NCBI RefSeq assembly: GCF_946886695.1
Contig: NZ_CAMPJD010000005.1
Location: 35,893-99,892, forward strand
Length of the DNA stretch: 64,000 bases
DNA from: an uncultured Pseudoxanthomonas sp.
Lineage (GTDB): Bacteria > Pseudomonadota > Gammaproteobacteria > Xanthomonadales > Xanthomonadaceae
Direction of reading: 5' to 3'
Below the pieces are notes generated by a model, which did not search any database, had not been told where the DNA came from, and was given only the letters and a program-made list of their open reading frames with translations. Made by a program: the position numbers and the translations under genes. Below, piece by piece: positions 54,221-62,593 of this stretch (the first letter of the stretch is position 1; every line of letters starts with the position of its first letter).

Positions 54221-55225
54221 ATGTCCCAGCCGTCCCCCCTGCCCTCCGCTGTCTCGCCTGCCAGTCTGGCGGCCAGCGGCCGTCGGGTCATCGAGATCGA
54301 GGCGCGCGCACTGGATGCTCTGGCGGCCCGTATCGACGGCACGTTCTCGGCGGCCTGCCACGCGATCCTCGCTGGCCAGGGCCGCGTGGTGTGCACCGGT
54401 ATGGGCAAGTCCGGCCATGTGGCCCGCAAGATCGCGGCGACGCTTGCATCCACAGGCACGCCAGCGTTCTACGTGCACCCGGGCGAAGCCGGTCACGGCG
54501 ACCTCGGCATGATCACCGATGCCGACATCGTGCTGGCGCTGTCGTATTCGGGCGAGTCGGATGAAGTCCTGATGCTGCTGCCGGTGCTGAAGCGCCAGGG
54601 CAACCTCGTCATCGGCATGACCGGCCGGCCACAGTCCACGCTGGCGCGCGAGAGCGACCTTCACTTGGACGTCAGCGTTCCCGCAGAAGCCTGCCCGCTG
54701 GACCTCGCTCCGACCAGCAGCACCACCGCCTCGCTGGCGATGGGCGATGCGCTGGCCGTGGCCTTGCTGGATGCACGCGGCTTCACCGCCGACGACTTCG
54801 CCCGCTCCCACCCCGCCGGCAGCCTCGGCCGCCGACTGCTGTTGCACATCACCGACGTGATGCATGCCGGTGACGAAGTACCGCGCGTGGACGTGGACGC
54901 GACCCTGAGCCAGGCGCTGGTGGAAATGAGCCGCAAGCGCCTGGGCATGACCGCGGTCGTCGACGCCGACGGCCGCCTGGCCGGGCTGTTCACCGACGGC
55001 GACCTGCGTCGCACGCTCGACAACCCCGCGCTGGATGTCCGCAGCGCGCGCATCGCCGAGGTGATGACCCGCGCGCCCAAGACCATCGGCGCAGATCAGC
55101 TGGCCGTGGAGGCTGCGCGCCTGATGGAAACCCACAAGATCAGCGGTCTTGTCGTGGTGGACGATGAACAGCGCCCCGTCGGCGCCCTCAATATTCACGA
55201 CCTGTTGCGCGCCCGCGTGGTGTAA
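54221..55225 (+). CDS. kdsD: Arabinose 5-phosphate isomerase KdsD
   Basis: The 334-residue protein has an SIS domain (VVCTGMGKSGHVARKIAAT, VHPGEAGHGDLGMI, LSYSGESDEVLMLLPVLKR) and two C-terminal CBS modules (MTAVVDADGRLAGLFTDGDL, KISGLVVVDDEQRPVGALN). It converts ribulose 5-phosphate to arabinose 5-phosphate, the first step to Kdo in LPS. The kdsC gene follows after 62 bases, as expected. Confidence 0.94.
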   Translation: MSQPSPLPSAVSPASLAASGRRVIEIEARALDALAARIDGTFSAACHAILAGQGRVVCTGMGKSGHVARKIAATLASTGTPAFYVHPGEAGHGDLGMITDADIVLALSYSGESDEVLMLLPVLKRQGNLVIGMTGRPQSTLARESDLHLDVSVPAEACPLDLAPTSSTTASLAMGDALAVALLDARGFTADDFARSHPAGSLGRRLLLHITDVMHAGDEVPRVDVDATLSQALVEMSRKRLGMTAVVDADGRLAGLFTDGDLRRTLDNPALDVRSARIAEVMTRAPKTIGADQLAVEAARLMETHKISGLVVVDDEQRPVGALNIHDLLRARVV

Positions 55226-55287
55226 CCCGCAGGGTTGTCCGTCGCTGAACCCTTGCGTTGCCACCATCCCCACCCGATCCTGTCCCC

Positions 55288-55833
55288 ATGCCCCTTCGCC
55301 ATCTCCATGACCTGACCGATGACGTGCTGTCCCGTGCCGCGCGCATTCGCCTGGCGTGTTTCGACGTGGACGGGACGCTGACCGATGGCCGCCTGTATCT
55401 GGACGGCGAAGGGCGGGAACAGAAGGCGTTCCACGTGCAGGATGGCCAGGGGCTGGTGTTGCTGAAGCGCGCCGGCATCGACGTGGCCTTCATCACCGCC
55501 CGCGGCGGCACGGTTGCCGTCGCCCGGGGCCGCGAGCTGGGCGTGCAGGTCTTCACCGGGATCAAGGACAAGCTGGCCAAGGTGCATGAGCTGTGCCATT
55601 CGGCCGGCATCGGCCTGGAGCAGGTCGCCTTCATGGGCGATGACCTGCCCGACGTACCGCCGTTCTCCGCCGTGGGCCTGGCCATCGCACCCGCGGACGC
55701 GCACCCATGGACGGCCCGGCACGCGCACTGGCGCACCCGCCGGGCGGGAGGCCAAGGCGCGGCGCGCGAGGCCTGCGACCTCCTGCTGGGAGTGCAGGGC
55801 CATGCACCCACCTTCGAAGGCGGCACCGCATGA
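55288..55833 (+). CDS. kdsC: 3-deoxy-D-manno-octulosonate 8-phosphate phosphatase KdsC
   Basis: The 181-residue HAD phosphatase releases Kdo from Kdo-8-phosphate. Catalytic Asp residues lie in CFDVDGTLTDG, the middle motif is FITARGGTVAVARG, and the metal-binding acidic motif is FMGDDLPD. ATG 55288 is used; a TTG ten codons upstream gives no family sequence. ATGA overlap with lptC. Confidence 0.93.
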   Translation: MPLRHLHDLTDDVLSRAARIRLACFDVDGTLTDGRLYLDGEGREQKAFHVQDGQGLVLLKRAGIDVAFITARGGTVAVARGRELGVQVFTGIKDKLAKVHELCHSAGIGLEQVAFMGDDLPDVPPFSAVGLAIAPADAHPWTARHAHWRTRRAGGQGAAREACDLLLGVQGHAPTFEGGTA

Positions 55834-56393
55834 GCTGGCGCACCACGCTGGGCCTGGTCCTGTTGCTGGCAGCCATCGTGAGTGGCTGGTCGGCCTGGAA
55901 GAACCGCGACATCCCCGAGGCCAACCGCGTGGTGATCGACCGGTCGGACTACGTGATGCGCGACTTCGAAATGATCGCGCTGAACGGCGAGGGCCAGGAG
56001 GCCGTCGCCGTGCGCGCACCGGAGATGGCGCGCAACCCGCACGACCAGACCTTCACCATCACCACCCCGCTGTTCCTGCTGCCGGAAGAAGAAGGCCGGT
56101 CGTGGGAGTTGCGCTCGAAGACGGGCTGGCTAAGCGCGAAGGGCGAGGAATTGCGCCTGAAGGGCGACGTGCATGGCACGTCACCGAAGGGCGGCACCCG
56201 CCAAGCGGAATTCCGCACGGACACGTTGAACGTGTTCCCTGACCGGGACGTGGCGCAGACCGATGACGTGGTGACGGTTACCCAGCCCGGCTCTAGACTG
56301 AGCGGGCGCGGTTTTGAGACCAACCTCAAGACCAAGGACTACACATTCAAATCCGAGGTGAGATCCATCTATGAACCGCGCTCTGCTCGCTAG
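55830..56393 (+). CDS. lptC: LPS export ABC transporter periplasmic protein LptC
   Basis: The 187-residue protein has one N-terminal membrane helix (TTLGLVLLLAAIVSGWSAW) and a beta-jellyroll periplasmic domain (VIDRSDYVMRDFEMIALNGE, then TDTLNVFPDRDVAQTDDVV, then GFETNLKTKDYTFKSEVR). It links the LptB2FG transporter to LptA in LPS transport. It overlaps kdsC by 4 bases and lptA by 23 bases. Confidence 0.93.
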   Translation: MSWRTTLGLVLLLAAIVSGWSAWKNRDIPEANRVVIDRSDYVMRDFEMIALNGEGQEAVAVRAPEMARNPHDQTFTITTPLFLLPEEEGRSWELRSKTGWLSAKGEELRLKGDVHGTSPKGGTRQAEFRTDTLNVFPDRDVAQTDDVVTVTQPGSRLSGRGFETNLKTKDYTFKSEVRSIYEPRSAR

Positions 56394-56880
56394 TGCCGCA
56401 CTGTTGCTCCTGCTGCCCGTCGCAGGTGCCATGGCCAAGTCCACGGACCGCAACCAGGCCATGACCATCGATTCCGGCAGCCAGTCCGGCAACATGGAAG
56501 GCAATGGCAAGACCGTGCTGGGCGGTGGCGTGGTCGTCACCCAGGGGTCGCTGGAAATCCGCTCCAACGCTGCCGAGATCCACATGGCCGACGGCGAAAT
56601 CTCACGCTCCATCTTCACCGGCAAGCAGGTGAAGATGAAGCAGCAGATGGACGACGGCAGTTGGATGGATGCCCAGGCCGATCGCGTCGAGTACGACATG
56701 AAGTCGGAGACCATCACCTTCATCGGCAACTACACCGTGAAGTCCGACCGCGGCTCCAACAGCGGACAGCGCATGGTCTACAACACCAAGTCCGGCAACA
56801 TGGAAAGCGGCGGCGACGGCACCCGCGTACGGACCGTGATCCAGCCCAAGGCGGCGGCACCCTCACAGGGCAAGAACTGA
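56371..56880 (+). CDS. lptA: LPS transport periplasmic bridge protein LptA
   Basis: The 169-residue protein has a signal peptide ([18 protein letters not shown]) and the OstA/LptA repeat pattern: [56 protein letters not shown]. It forms the periplasmic bridge between LptC and LptD. The gene overlaps lptC by 23 bases and lptB by one base. Confidence 0.94.
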   Translation: MNRALLASAALLLLLPVAGAMAKSTDRNQAMTIDSGSQSGNMEGNGKTVLGGGVVVTQGSLEIRSNAAEIHMADGEISRSIFTGKQVKMKQQMDDGSWMDAQADRVEYDMKSETITFIGNYTVKSDRGSNSGQRMVYNTKSGNMESGGDGTRVRTVIQPKAAAPSQGKN

Positions 56881-57599
56881 TGTTGACCGCGAAGGGACTG
56901 CGCAAGCGCTACAAGCAGCGCGAGGTCGTCGCCGATTTCGGGCTGACCCTGCAGCCGGGCGAAGTGGTGGGCCTGCTGGGTCCGAATGGTGCCGGCAAGA
57001 CCACCTGCTTCTACATGATCGTCGGCCTGGTGGCTGCGGACGCAGGCACCATCGAACTGGACGGCAAGGACATCACCGCGCAGCCGATGTACCAGCGCGC
57101 CAAGCTGGGCGTGGGCTACCTGCCGCAGGAACCTTCGGTGTTCCGCAAGCTCAGCGTCGCCGACAACATCCGCCTGGTGCTGGAACTGCGTGAGGACCTG
57201 GACAGCGCGGGCATCGAACGCGAACTGGCCTCGCTGCTGGACGAACTGCAGATCACCCATGTCTCCGACCAGCTGGGCGCCAGCCTGTCCGGCGGTGAGC
57301 GTCGGCGCGTGGAAATCGCCCGCGCCCTCGCCGCCCGCCCGCGCCTGATGCTGCTGGACGAACCCTTCGCCGGCGTCGACCCCATCTCGGTCGGCGAGAT
57401 CCAGCGCATCGTGAAACACCTCAAGGACCGCGGCATCGGCGTGCTGATCACCGACCACAACGTGCGCGAAACCTTGGGAATCTGCGACCGGGCGTATATC
57501 CTCAATGCCGGTAGCGTTCTGGCGCAGGGGGCCCCGGACGCATTGCTGGCCAATCCGGACGTACGCAGGGTCTATCTGGGCGAAACCTTCCGCCTGTGA
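56880..57599 (+). CDS. lptB: LPS export ABC transporter ATPase LptB
   Basis: The 239-residue ATPase shows Walker A GPNGAGKT, signature LSGGERRR, Walker [14 protein letters not shown] and the LptB-typical end ([29 protein letters not shown]). It drives LPS extraction with LptFG, which lie elsewhere. ATG 56880 shares a base with the lptA stop codon; longer upstream readings lie in lptA. Directly upstream of rpoN, as in E. coli. Confidence 0.95.
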   Translation: MLTAKGLRKRYKQREVVADFGLTLQPGEVVGLLGPNGAGKTTCFYMIVGLVAADAGTIELDGKDITAQPMYQRAKLGVGYLPQEPSVFRKLSVADNIRLVLELREDLDSAGIERELASLLDELQITHVSDQLGASLSGGERRRVEIARALAARPRLMLLDEPFAGVDPISVGEIQRIVKHLKDRGIGVLITDHNVRETLGICDRAYILNAGSVLAQGAPDALLANPDVRRVYLGETFRL

Positions 57600-57644
57600 T
57601 CCCGTCGGCGGCTCTTGGCCGCCTTTCGGGTTCCTGGGTCGGAC

Positions 57645-59078
57645 ATGAAGCCACGCCTGCAGACATCGCTGGGACAACATCTGGTCATGACGCCACAGTT
57701 GCGTCAGGCCATCCGGCTGTTGCAGATGTCCACCGCCGAACTCGAGATCGAGCTGACCGAGGCCGTGGAGACCAATCCACTGCTCGACTGGACCGAGGCC
57801 GACGAAGAACCCGCGCCCGCGCATGGCACCGAGGATGATCGTCCACCCGAAGAAAGCCCCAGGGAAGCCGAACGCGACGCGCCCGATGATCGCGACGACT
57901 GGTCGCCGGATGAAGGCCCGTGGACCTCCTCGGGCGGTGGCTCGTTCGACGACGAAGACGGCGGCAGCCCGGCCGAACGCGTGGCCGAAGCCGATACGCT
58001 GCACGGGCACCTGCTGTGGCAACTCCACCTGTCCCACCTCTCCCCGCGCGACCGCCGCATCGGCGCCACGCTGATCGATGCCCTGGAAGAAGACGGTTAC
58101 CTGCGCGAACCGCTGTCCGGCATCGTGCAGGCGCTGCGTCCGGATATCGAGGCGGACGACGAGGACGTCCTCGTCGTCCTGCACCAGGTGCAGCGTTTCG
58201 ACCCGGTGGGCGTCGCAGCCCGGACGCTGGGCGAATGCCTGCATCTGCAATTGGCGGTGCTGAGCGACGACACGCCGGGCAAGGCGTTGGCCCTGCAGAT
58301 CGCGGACACGGCCCTGGAGCGCCTGCCGCGCAGCGGCGTGGCCGGCATCGCCCAGGAGATGAAGCGACCGGTCGCCGAGGTGGACGAGGCCGTGCAATTG
58401 TTGCGCACGCTCGATCCCAAACCCGGGGCGCAGATCGGCGACCTCTCGCACGATACCTATGTGGTGCCCGACTGCGTGGTCTGGCGCCAGCGGGGCGTGT
58501 GGCGCGCCGCGCTCGCAGGCAGCACGCTGCCGCGGATCGCGATCCATCGCGGCTACGAACAGATGATCCGGCAATGCGGCGACAGCGATGCCGGCTACCT
58601 GAAGGCGCAACTGCAGGAAGCCCGCTGGCTGCTGAAAAGCGTCGAAGCGCGCGGCGAGACCCTGCTCAAGGTCATGCGCTGCCTGCTGCACCAGCAAGCC
58701 GGCTTCCTGGAATTCGGCGAGCAGGCGCTGCGCCCGCTGACGCTGCGCGACGTGGCCCAAGAAGTGGGCCTGCACGAATCCACCGTGTCGCGCGCCATCG
58801 CCCGCAAGTATGTCCGTACGCCGCGCGGCACCCTTCCCATGCGCGCCTTCTTCGCCTCCGGCATCGACACCGAGGGCGGCGGTGAAGCATCCAGCACCGC
58901 CATCCAGGCGATGATCCGCCGGCTGGTCGATGCCGAGAACCCCCGCAAGCCGCTGTCCGACGCGAAGCTCGCGGACCTGCTCAAGGCGTCCGGCATTCCG
59001 GTGGCGCGACGCACCGTGGCCAAGTACCGCGAAGCATTGAACATCCTCTCGTCGCACGAACGCGTGCGCATCGCCTGA
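57645..59078 (+). CDS. rpoN: RNA polymerase sigma-54 factor RpoN
   Basis: The 477-residue protein begins KPRLQTSLGQHLVMTPQLRQ, the Gln-rich region I that contacts enhancer activators, followed by an acidic region II (EADEEPAPAH, EDDRPPEE), and ends with the RpoN box ARRTVAKYREAL near residue 456-467. A frame ten codons longer exists, but ATG 57645 begins the family sequence. The hpf gene follows after a 261-base spacer. Confidence 0.96.
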   Translation: MKPRLQTSLGQHLVMTPQLRQAIRLLQMSTAELEIELTEAVETNPLLDWTEADEEPAPAHGTEDDRPPEESPREAERDAPDDRDDWSPDEGPWTSSGGGSFDDEDGGSPAERVAEADTLHGHLLWQLHLSHLSPRDRRIGATLIDALEEDGYLREPLSGIVQALRPDIEADDEDVLVVLHQVQRFDPVGVAARTLGECLHLQLAVLSDDTPGKALALQIADTALERLPRSGVAGIAQEMKRPVAEVDEAVQLLRTLDPKPGAQIGDLSHDTYVVPDCVVWRQRGVWRAALAGSTLPRIAIHRGYEQMIRQCGDSDAGYLKAQLQEARWLLKSVEARGETLLKVMRCLLHQQAGFLEFGEQALRPLTLRDVAQEVGLHESTVSRAIARKYVRTPRGTLPMRAFFASGIDTEGGGEASSTAIQAMIRRLVDAENPRKPLSDAKLADLLKASGIPVARRTVAKYREALNILSSHERVRIA

Positions 59079-59339
59079 ATCCTGCTTGGCGCGCACTGGT
59101 TCCGTGACCGCGTTCAGGGGCGGCGCAACGCATTTTTCACACCAGCTCACACTGCGCGAAAAAGAACGCGCCAGAGGTTGATAGTTGCCGCCGACGGGTC
59201 CATCTTTGAACCTGGAAGCATCGCTTCCCATCGCAACTGACAGAGGAGGATTGCCGGAACCCAGACCCTGTCCGCGTTGTCATTCCATGACACGCCATCC
59301 GCGCCCCGCGCGCGGTTCTACCGACCCGAAGGAGGCAAC

Positions 59340-59660
59340 ATGCGTATCGAGACTTACGGCCATGAAATCGAAGTCACTCCCGCCTTGCGCGAATACGTCG
59401 AAACCAAACTGAAGCGGCTCGAACGCCACTTCGAGCAACCCTTCGAGGTCCGTACGCAGCTGGGAACCCGCAAGCCCGATTACCTGGCCGAGGCCACGAT
59501 CATCGTGGCGGGTCGCACCCTGCACGCCGACGCCGGCGCGCAGACCATGTACGCCGCCATCGACATCCTGGCCGACAAGCTCGACCGCCTGCTGGTCAAG
59601 CACAAGGAAAAGCGCAACGATGTCCATCGCACCGCTGCGCGCGGCGAGCTGATCGGCTGA
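59340..59660 (+). CDS. hpf: Ribosome hibernation promoting factor, short form
   Basis: The 106-residue protein matches short HPF/YfiA: YGHEIEVTPALREYVETKL, RHFEQPFEVRTQLGTRKPDY, MYAAIDILADKLDRLLVKHK. It binds the 30S decoding site and supports 100S dimers in stationary phase. A strong AAGGAGG site at 59329-59335 sets the ATG. The spacer before it (59079-59339) holds no gene I can support. A GC-rich hairpin follows its stop codon. Confidence 0.94.
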   Translation: MRIETYGHEIEVTPALREYVETKLKRLERHFEQPFEVRTQLGTRKPDYLAEATIIVAGRTLHADAGAQTMYAAIDILADKLDRLLVKHKEKRNDVHRTAARGELIG

Positions 59661-59684
59661 CGCCGGCGGCACGTGACGCCACGC

Positions 59685-59713
59685 AAGGTCGCTCCGCCCT
59701 GCGGAGCGGCCTT
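59685..59713 (+). terminator. Stem-loop after hpf
   Basis: CGCTCCGC (59690-59697) pairs with GCGGAGCG (59701-59708), extended outward by AAGGT/GCCTT including one G-T pair, giving a 13-bp stem with a 3-base loop. No U-tract follows (CACTG), so it is a weak intrinsic terminator candidate. Confidence 0.5.
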
Positions 59714-59892
59714 CACTGATCCTGGCGCGCACCACACGCACCTGTCGCGCCGCCAAGCGCCCACGCGGTCGCGAACCTGCGGATGGGCCATTACACTGGC
59801 AGGCGCCGCCTCCCGGCATGGAAACGCGACGACGGTGTCCGTGCGCGCGTTATGTCCCGGGCCCGGCACCCTCTCCTGCCGGCCGCCTCCGC

Positions 59893-60846
59893 ATGATGAA
59901 TACCAGCATCACCGCCCGTGAACTGTTCGATCAGCAGAAGGACAAGCTGGCCCTGCGCTGGCTGGCTGGCCAGAAGGGCGAGAAGCGGATACTCGAATCC
60001 GGCGACACCGTGTCGCGGCGCCCCTCGCTCGCCGGTTATCTCAACGCGGTGTACCCCAACAAGGTGCAGATCCTCGGCACCGAGGAACTGACCTGGCTGG
60101 ACTCACTGGATTCCCGCCAACGCTGGGAGACCATCGAGAAGATCGTGCAGGCCAAGCCGCTGGCGCTGGTGATCAGCAAGAACCAGTCCTGCCCCGAGGA
60201 CCTGCGGGAGGCGGCGAACGAGAACGACACGCCACTGTGGCTCTCCCCCAAGCGCGGACATGAGCTGCTCAATCATCTTTCCTACCATCTGGCCCGCACG
60301 CTGGCACCGAGGGTCACGCTGCATGGCGTGTTCATGGAAATCTATTCCATTGGCGTGCTGATCACCGGCGAGGCCGGGTCCGGCAAGAGCGAACTGGCCC
60401 TGGAACTGCTGAGCCGCGGCCACCGGCTGGTCGCCGACGACGCACCCGAGTTCACCCAGATCGCGCCGGACGTGCTGGACGGCACCTGCCCCGAGCTGCT
60501 GCAGGACCTGCTGGAAGTGCGCGGCCTGGGCGTGCTCAACGTCCGCGAGATGTTTGGCGACACCGCCGTGAAGAAGAACAAGTACCTGCGCCTGATCGTG
60601 CACCTCACCCGGCCCATGACCGAGCCCAACCCGCACGGCTACGAGCGCCTGACCGGCGATTCCGGCACCCGCCACGTGCTGGACCTGGACGTGCCGCTGA
60701 TCACCCTGCCGGTGATGCCCGGCCGCAACCTGGCCGTGCTCACCGAAGCGGCGACCCGCCTGCACATCCTGCGCACCAAGGGCATCGACCCTGCCGCGAT
60801 GTTCATCGCACGCCACAGCAACCTGCTGGAGCGAAGCACGCCATGA
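59893..60846 (+). CDS. hprK: HPr kinase/phosphorylase
   Basis: The 317-residue protein has the HprK signature: [20 protein letters not shown] with Walker A GEAGSGKS at residues 159-166, LVADDAPEF acidic loop, and the capping motif [15 protein letters not shown]. It phosphorylates or dephosphorylates HPr at Ser46; the HPr gene lies 1.5 kb downstream and has Ser at that position. ATG 59893 or 59896 is the start. It sits where enteric bacteria carry ptsN. It overlaps rapZ by 4 bases. Confidence 0.95.
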   Translation: MMNTSITARELFDQQKDKLALRWLAGQKGEKRILESGDTVSRRPSLAGYLNAVYPNKVQILGTEELTWLDSLDSRQRWETIEKIVQAKPLALVISKNQSCPEDLREAANENDTPLWLSPKRGHELLNHLSYHLARTLAPRVTLHGVFMEIYSIGVLITGEAGSGKSELALELLSRGHRLVADDAPEFTQIAPDVLDGTCPELLQDLLEVRGLGVLNVREMFGDTAVKKNKYLRLIVHLTRPMTEPNPHGYERLTGDSGTRHVLDLDVPLITLPVMPGRNLAVLTEAATRLHILRTKGIDPAAMFIARHSNLLERSTP

Positions 60847-61766
60847 CGCAGGCCGGCAACAACCCCGTGGACGCACACGAAGAGAACGGCACCACGCCTC
60901 CGCTTCCGCCGACCGTGGTGATCGTCAGCGGCCTGTCCGGCTCGGGCAAGTCGGTGGCGCTGAAGACCTTCGAGGACCTCGACTACTACTGCATCGACAA
61001 TCTGCCGGTGGACCTGTTGCCATCCTTCGTCCGCAGCCTGATGCGCGAGGACGAACTGCCGCCCAGGATCGCCATCGGCATCGATGTGCGCAGCCGCCAG
61101 AGCGACCTGTCCAAACTCGCCCAGTGGCGTGCCGCGCTGGCGCAGCTGGGCCTGGAAGGCAGGCTGATCTTCTTCGACGCCGATGACGAGGTGTTGCTGC
61201 GGCGTTACTCGGACACCCGTCGCCGCCACCCGCTGGGCCACGGTGGACTGTCCCTGCAGGAAGCCATCCACCAGGAACGCGCGATCATCCAGCCCCTGCG
61301 GGACGAGGCCGATGTCGTCATCGACACCAGCCAACTCAACGTCCACCAATTGCGGCGCAGGATCATCGCCGAGTTCGCCTTCAACAAGGGCACGCAGCTC
61401 TCCCTGCTGTTCGAGTCCTTCGCCTACAAGCGGGGTGTACCGGCCGACGCCGACTTCGTGTTCGACGCACGGGTGCTGCCCAATCCGCACTGGAACCCGG
61501 AGCTTCGTCCCTATGCCGGTCGCGACCCGAAAGTGCGTGCATTCCTCGACGCCCAGCCGGAGGTCGCCGAGTACGTCGGCCAGGTCAGCGGCTTCCTGGA
61601 TACGTGGCTGCCGCGCCTGCGTGGCGAGACCCGCAGCTACGTGACGATCGCCTTCGGTTGCACCGGCGGCAAACATCGTTCGGTCTATCTCGCCGAAACC
61701 ATGGCGCGGCATGCACGCGAGCAGGGCTGGGAAGAAGTCGCCACCTTCCATCGCGAACTGGATTGA
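60843..61766 (+). CDS. rapZ: RNase adapter protein RapZ
   Basis: The 307-residue protein has Walker A GLSGSGKS at residues 30-37, [18 protein letters not shown], and the C-terminal RNA-binding-type region [19 protein letters not shown]. In E. coli RapZ directs small RNA GlmZ to RNase E to balance glucosamine-6-phosphate synthesis. The overlap with hprK indicates coupled translation. A 172-base spacer with a short GCCGGG/CCCGGC stem follows before the EIIA gene. Confidence 0.94.
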   Translation: MTQAGNNPVDAHEENGTTPPLPPTVVIVSGLSGSGKSVALKTFEDLDYYCIDNLPVDLLPSFVRSLMREDELPPRIAIGIDVRSRQSDLSKLAQWRAALAQLGLEGRLIFFDADDEVLLRRYSDTRRRHPLGHGGLSLQEAIHQERAIIQPLRDEADVVIDTSQLNVHQLRRRIIAEFAFNKGTQLSLLFESFAYKRGVPADADFVFDARVLPNPHWNPELRPYAGRDPKVRAFLDAQPEVAEYVGQVSGFLDTWLPRLRGETRSYVTIAFGCTGGKHRSVYLAETMARHAREQGWEEVATFHRELD

Positions 61767-61938
61767 TCCCCGGTTTCGTGGAGCCGGGTTTGCCCGGCCG
61801 GCACCTTCCGGAACCTCGGACAGCAAAGGCAGCGGTGCAAGCTTCGCTCTACGAGGTCAAGGCGCGGACATCCCGGAACCCTTACCGTTCCATCCGCACC
61901 GCTTCCAGCCTGTCATGCCCGTCTGTTAACGTTCCGGC

Positions 61939-62331
61939 ATGGCCTGTGGCATTCTCCTTGTGACTCATCCTGGCGTGGGCGCGTCGATCCTGACCGTCGC
62001 CACCGCGCTGCTGCGACAGCTGCCCCTGAAGGCGGAGGCCTTCGAGGTGCCGTTCGACGCCGACCTCGATGCCCTGCTCCCGCAGGCGTCGGCCGCGCTG
62101 CGGCGCGTGGACGGTGGCGATGGCGTGCTGGTGTTGACCGATCTGTATGGGGCCAGCCCCAGCAACCTGGCCGGCAAGCTGGCCCGCCTGGGCACCCCCG
62201 TGCGTCGCGTGTCGGCGCTCAGCCTGCCCATGCTGCTGCGGGTGATGAATTATTCGGAACAGGGATTGGACGAACTGCCGGCCACCGCCGCGGCCGGCGC
62301 ACGCAATGGAGTCATCCACGACGATGCTTGA
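61939..62331 (+). CDS. PTS EIIA component, mannose family
   Basis: The 130-residue protein fits mannose-type EIIA: GILLVTHPGVGASILTVAT with the phospho-acceptor His10, and VLVLTDLYGASPSNLAG. It should accept phosphate from HPr. No EIIB, EIIC or EIID gene is adjacent, so a regulatory rather than transport role is likely. It overlaps ptsH by 8 bases. Confidence 0.92.
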   Translation: MACGILLVTHPGVGASILTVATALLRQLPLKAEAFEVPFDADLDALLPQASAALRRVDGGDGVLVLTDLYGASPSNLAGKLARLGTPVRRVSALSLPMLLRVMNYSEQGLDELPATAAAGARNGVIHDDA

Positions 62332-62593
62332 ACAAGAACTCACCATTTCCAACCGCCTCGGCCTGCATGCGCGTGCCACCGCCAAGCTGGTGCAGACGCT
62401 GTCCGGCTTCCGCTGCAACGCGACGCTGGCGGCCAAGGGCCGCGAGGTGAACGCAAAGAGCATCATGGGCGTCATGCTGCTCGCCGCCGGCCAGGGCACG
62501 CCGGTCATCGTCCGCATCGAGGGCGAGGACGAGGCCGCCGCCATGCAGGAAGTGGTTTCGCTGTTCGAACGACGGTTCGACGAGGACGCCTGA
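62324..62593 (+). CDS. ptsH: Phosphocarrier protein HPr
   Basis: The 89-residue protein has His15 in RLGLHARATAK and Ser46 in NAKSIMGVM, the two phosphorylation sites used by enzyme I and HprK respectively. ATG 62324 lies inside the end of the EIIA gene; a longer frame from 62306 adds unrelated sequence. It overlaps ptsI by one base (TGATG). Confidence 0.96.
   Translation: MLEQELTISNRLGLHARATAKLVQTLSGFRCNATLAAKGREVNAKSIMGVMLLAAGQGTPVIVRIEGEDEAAAMQEVVSLFERRFDEDA

Noticed and set aside
59085..59110. TGGCGCGCACTGG resembling a sigma-54 promoter upstream of hpf
   Set aside because: The -12 GC element is not at the required spacing, so the match to TGGCAC-N5-TTGC is too weak.
59673..59921. Small frame between hpf and hprK as a candidate ptsN
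   Set aside because: It has 82 codons, lacks the PtsN phospho-His region and overlaps the start of hprK.
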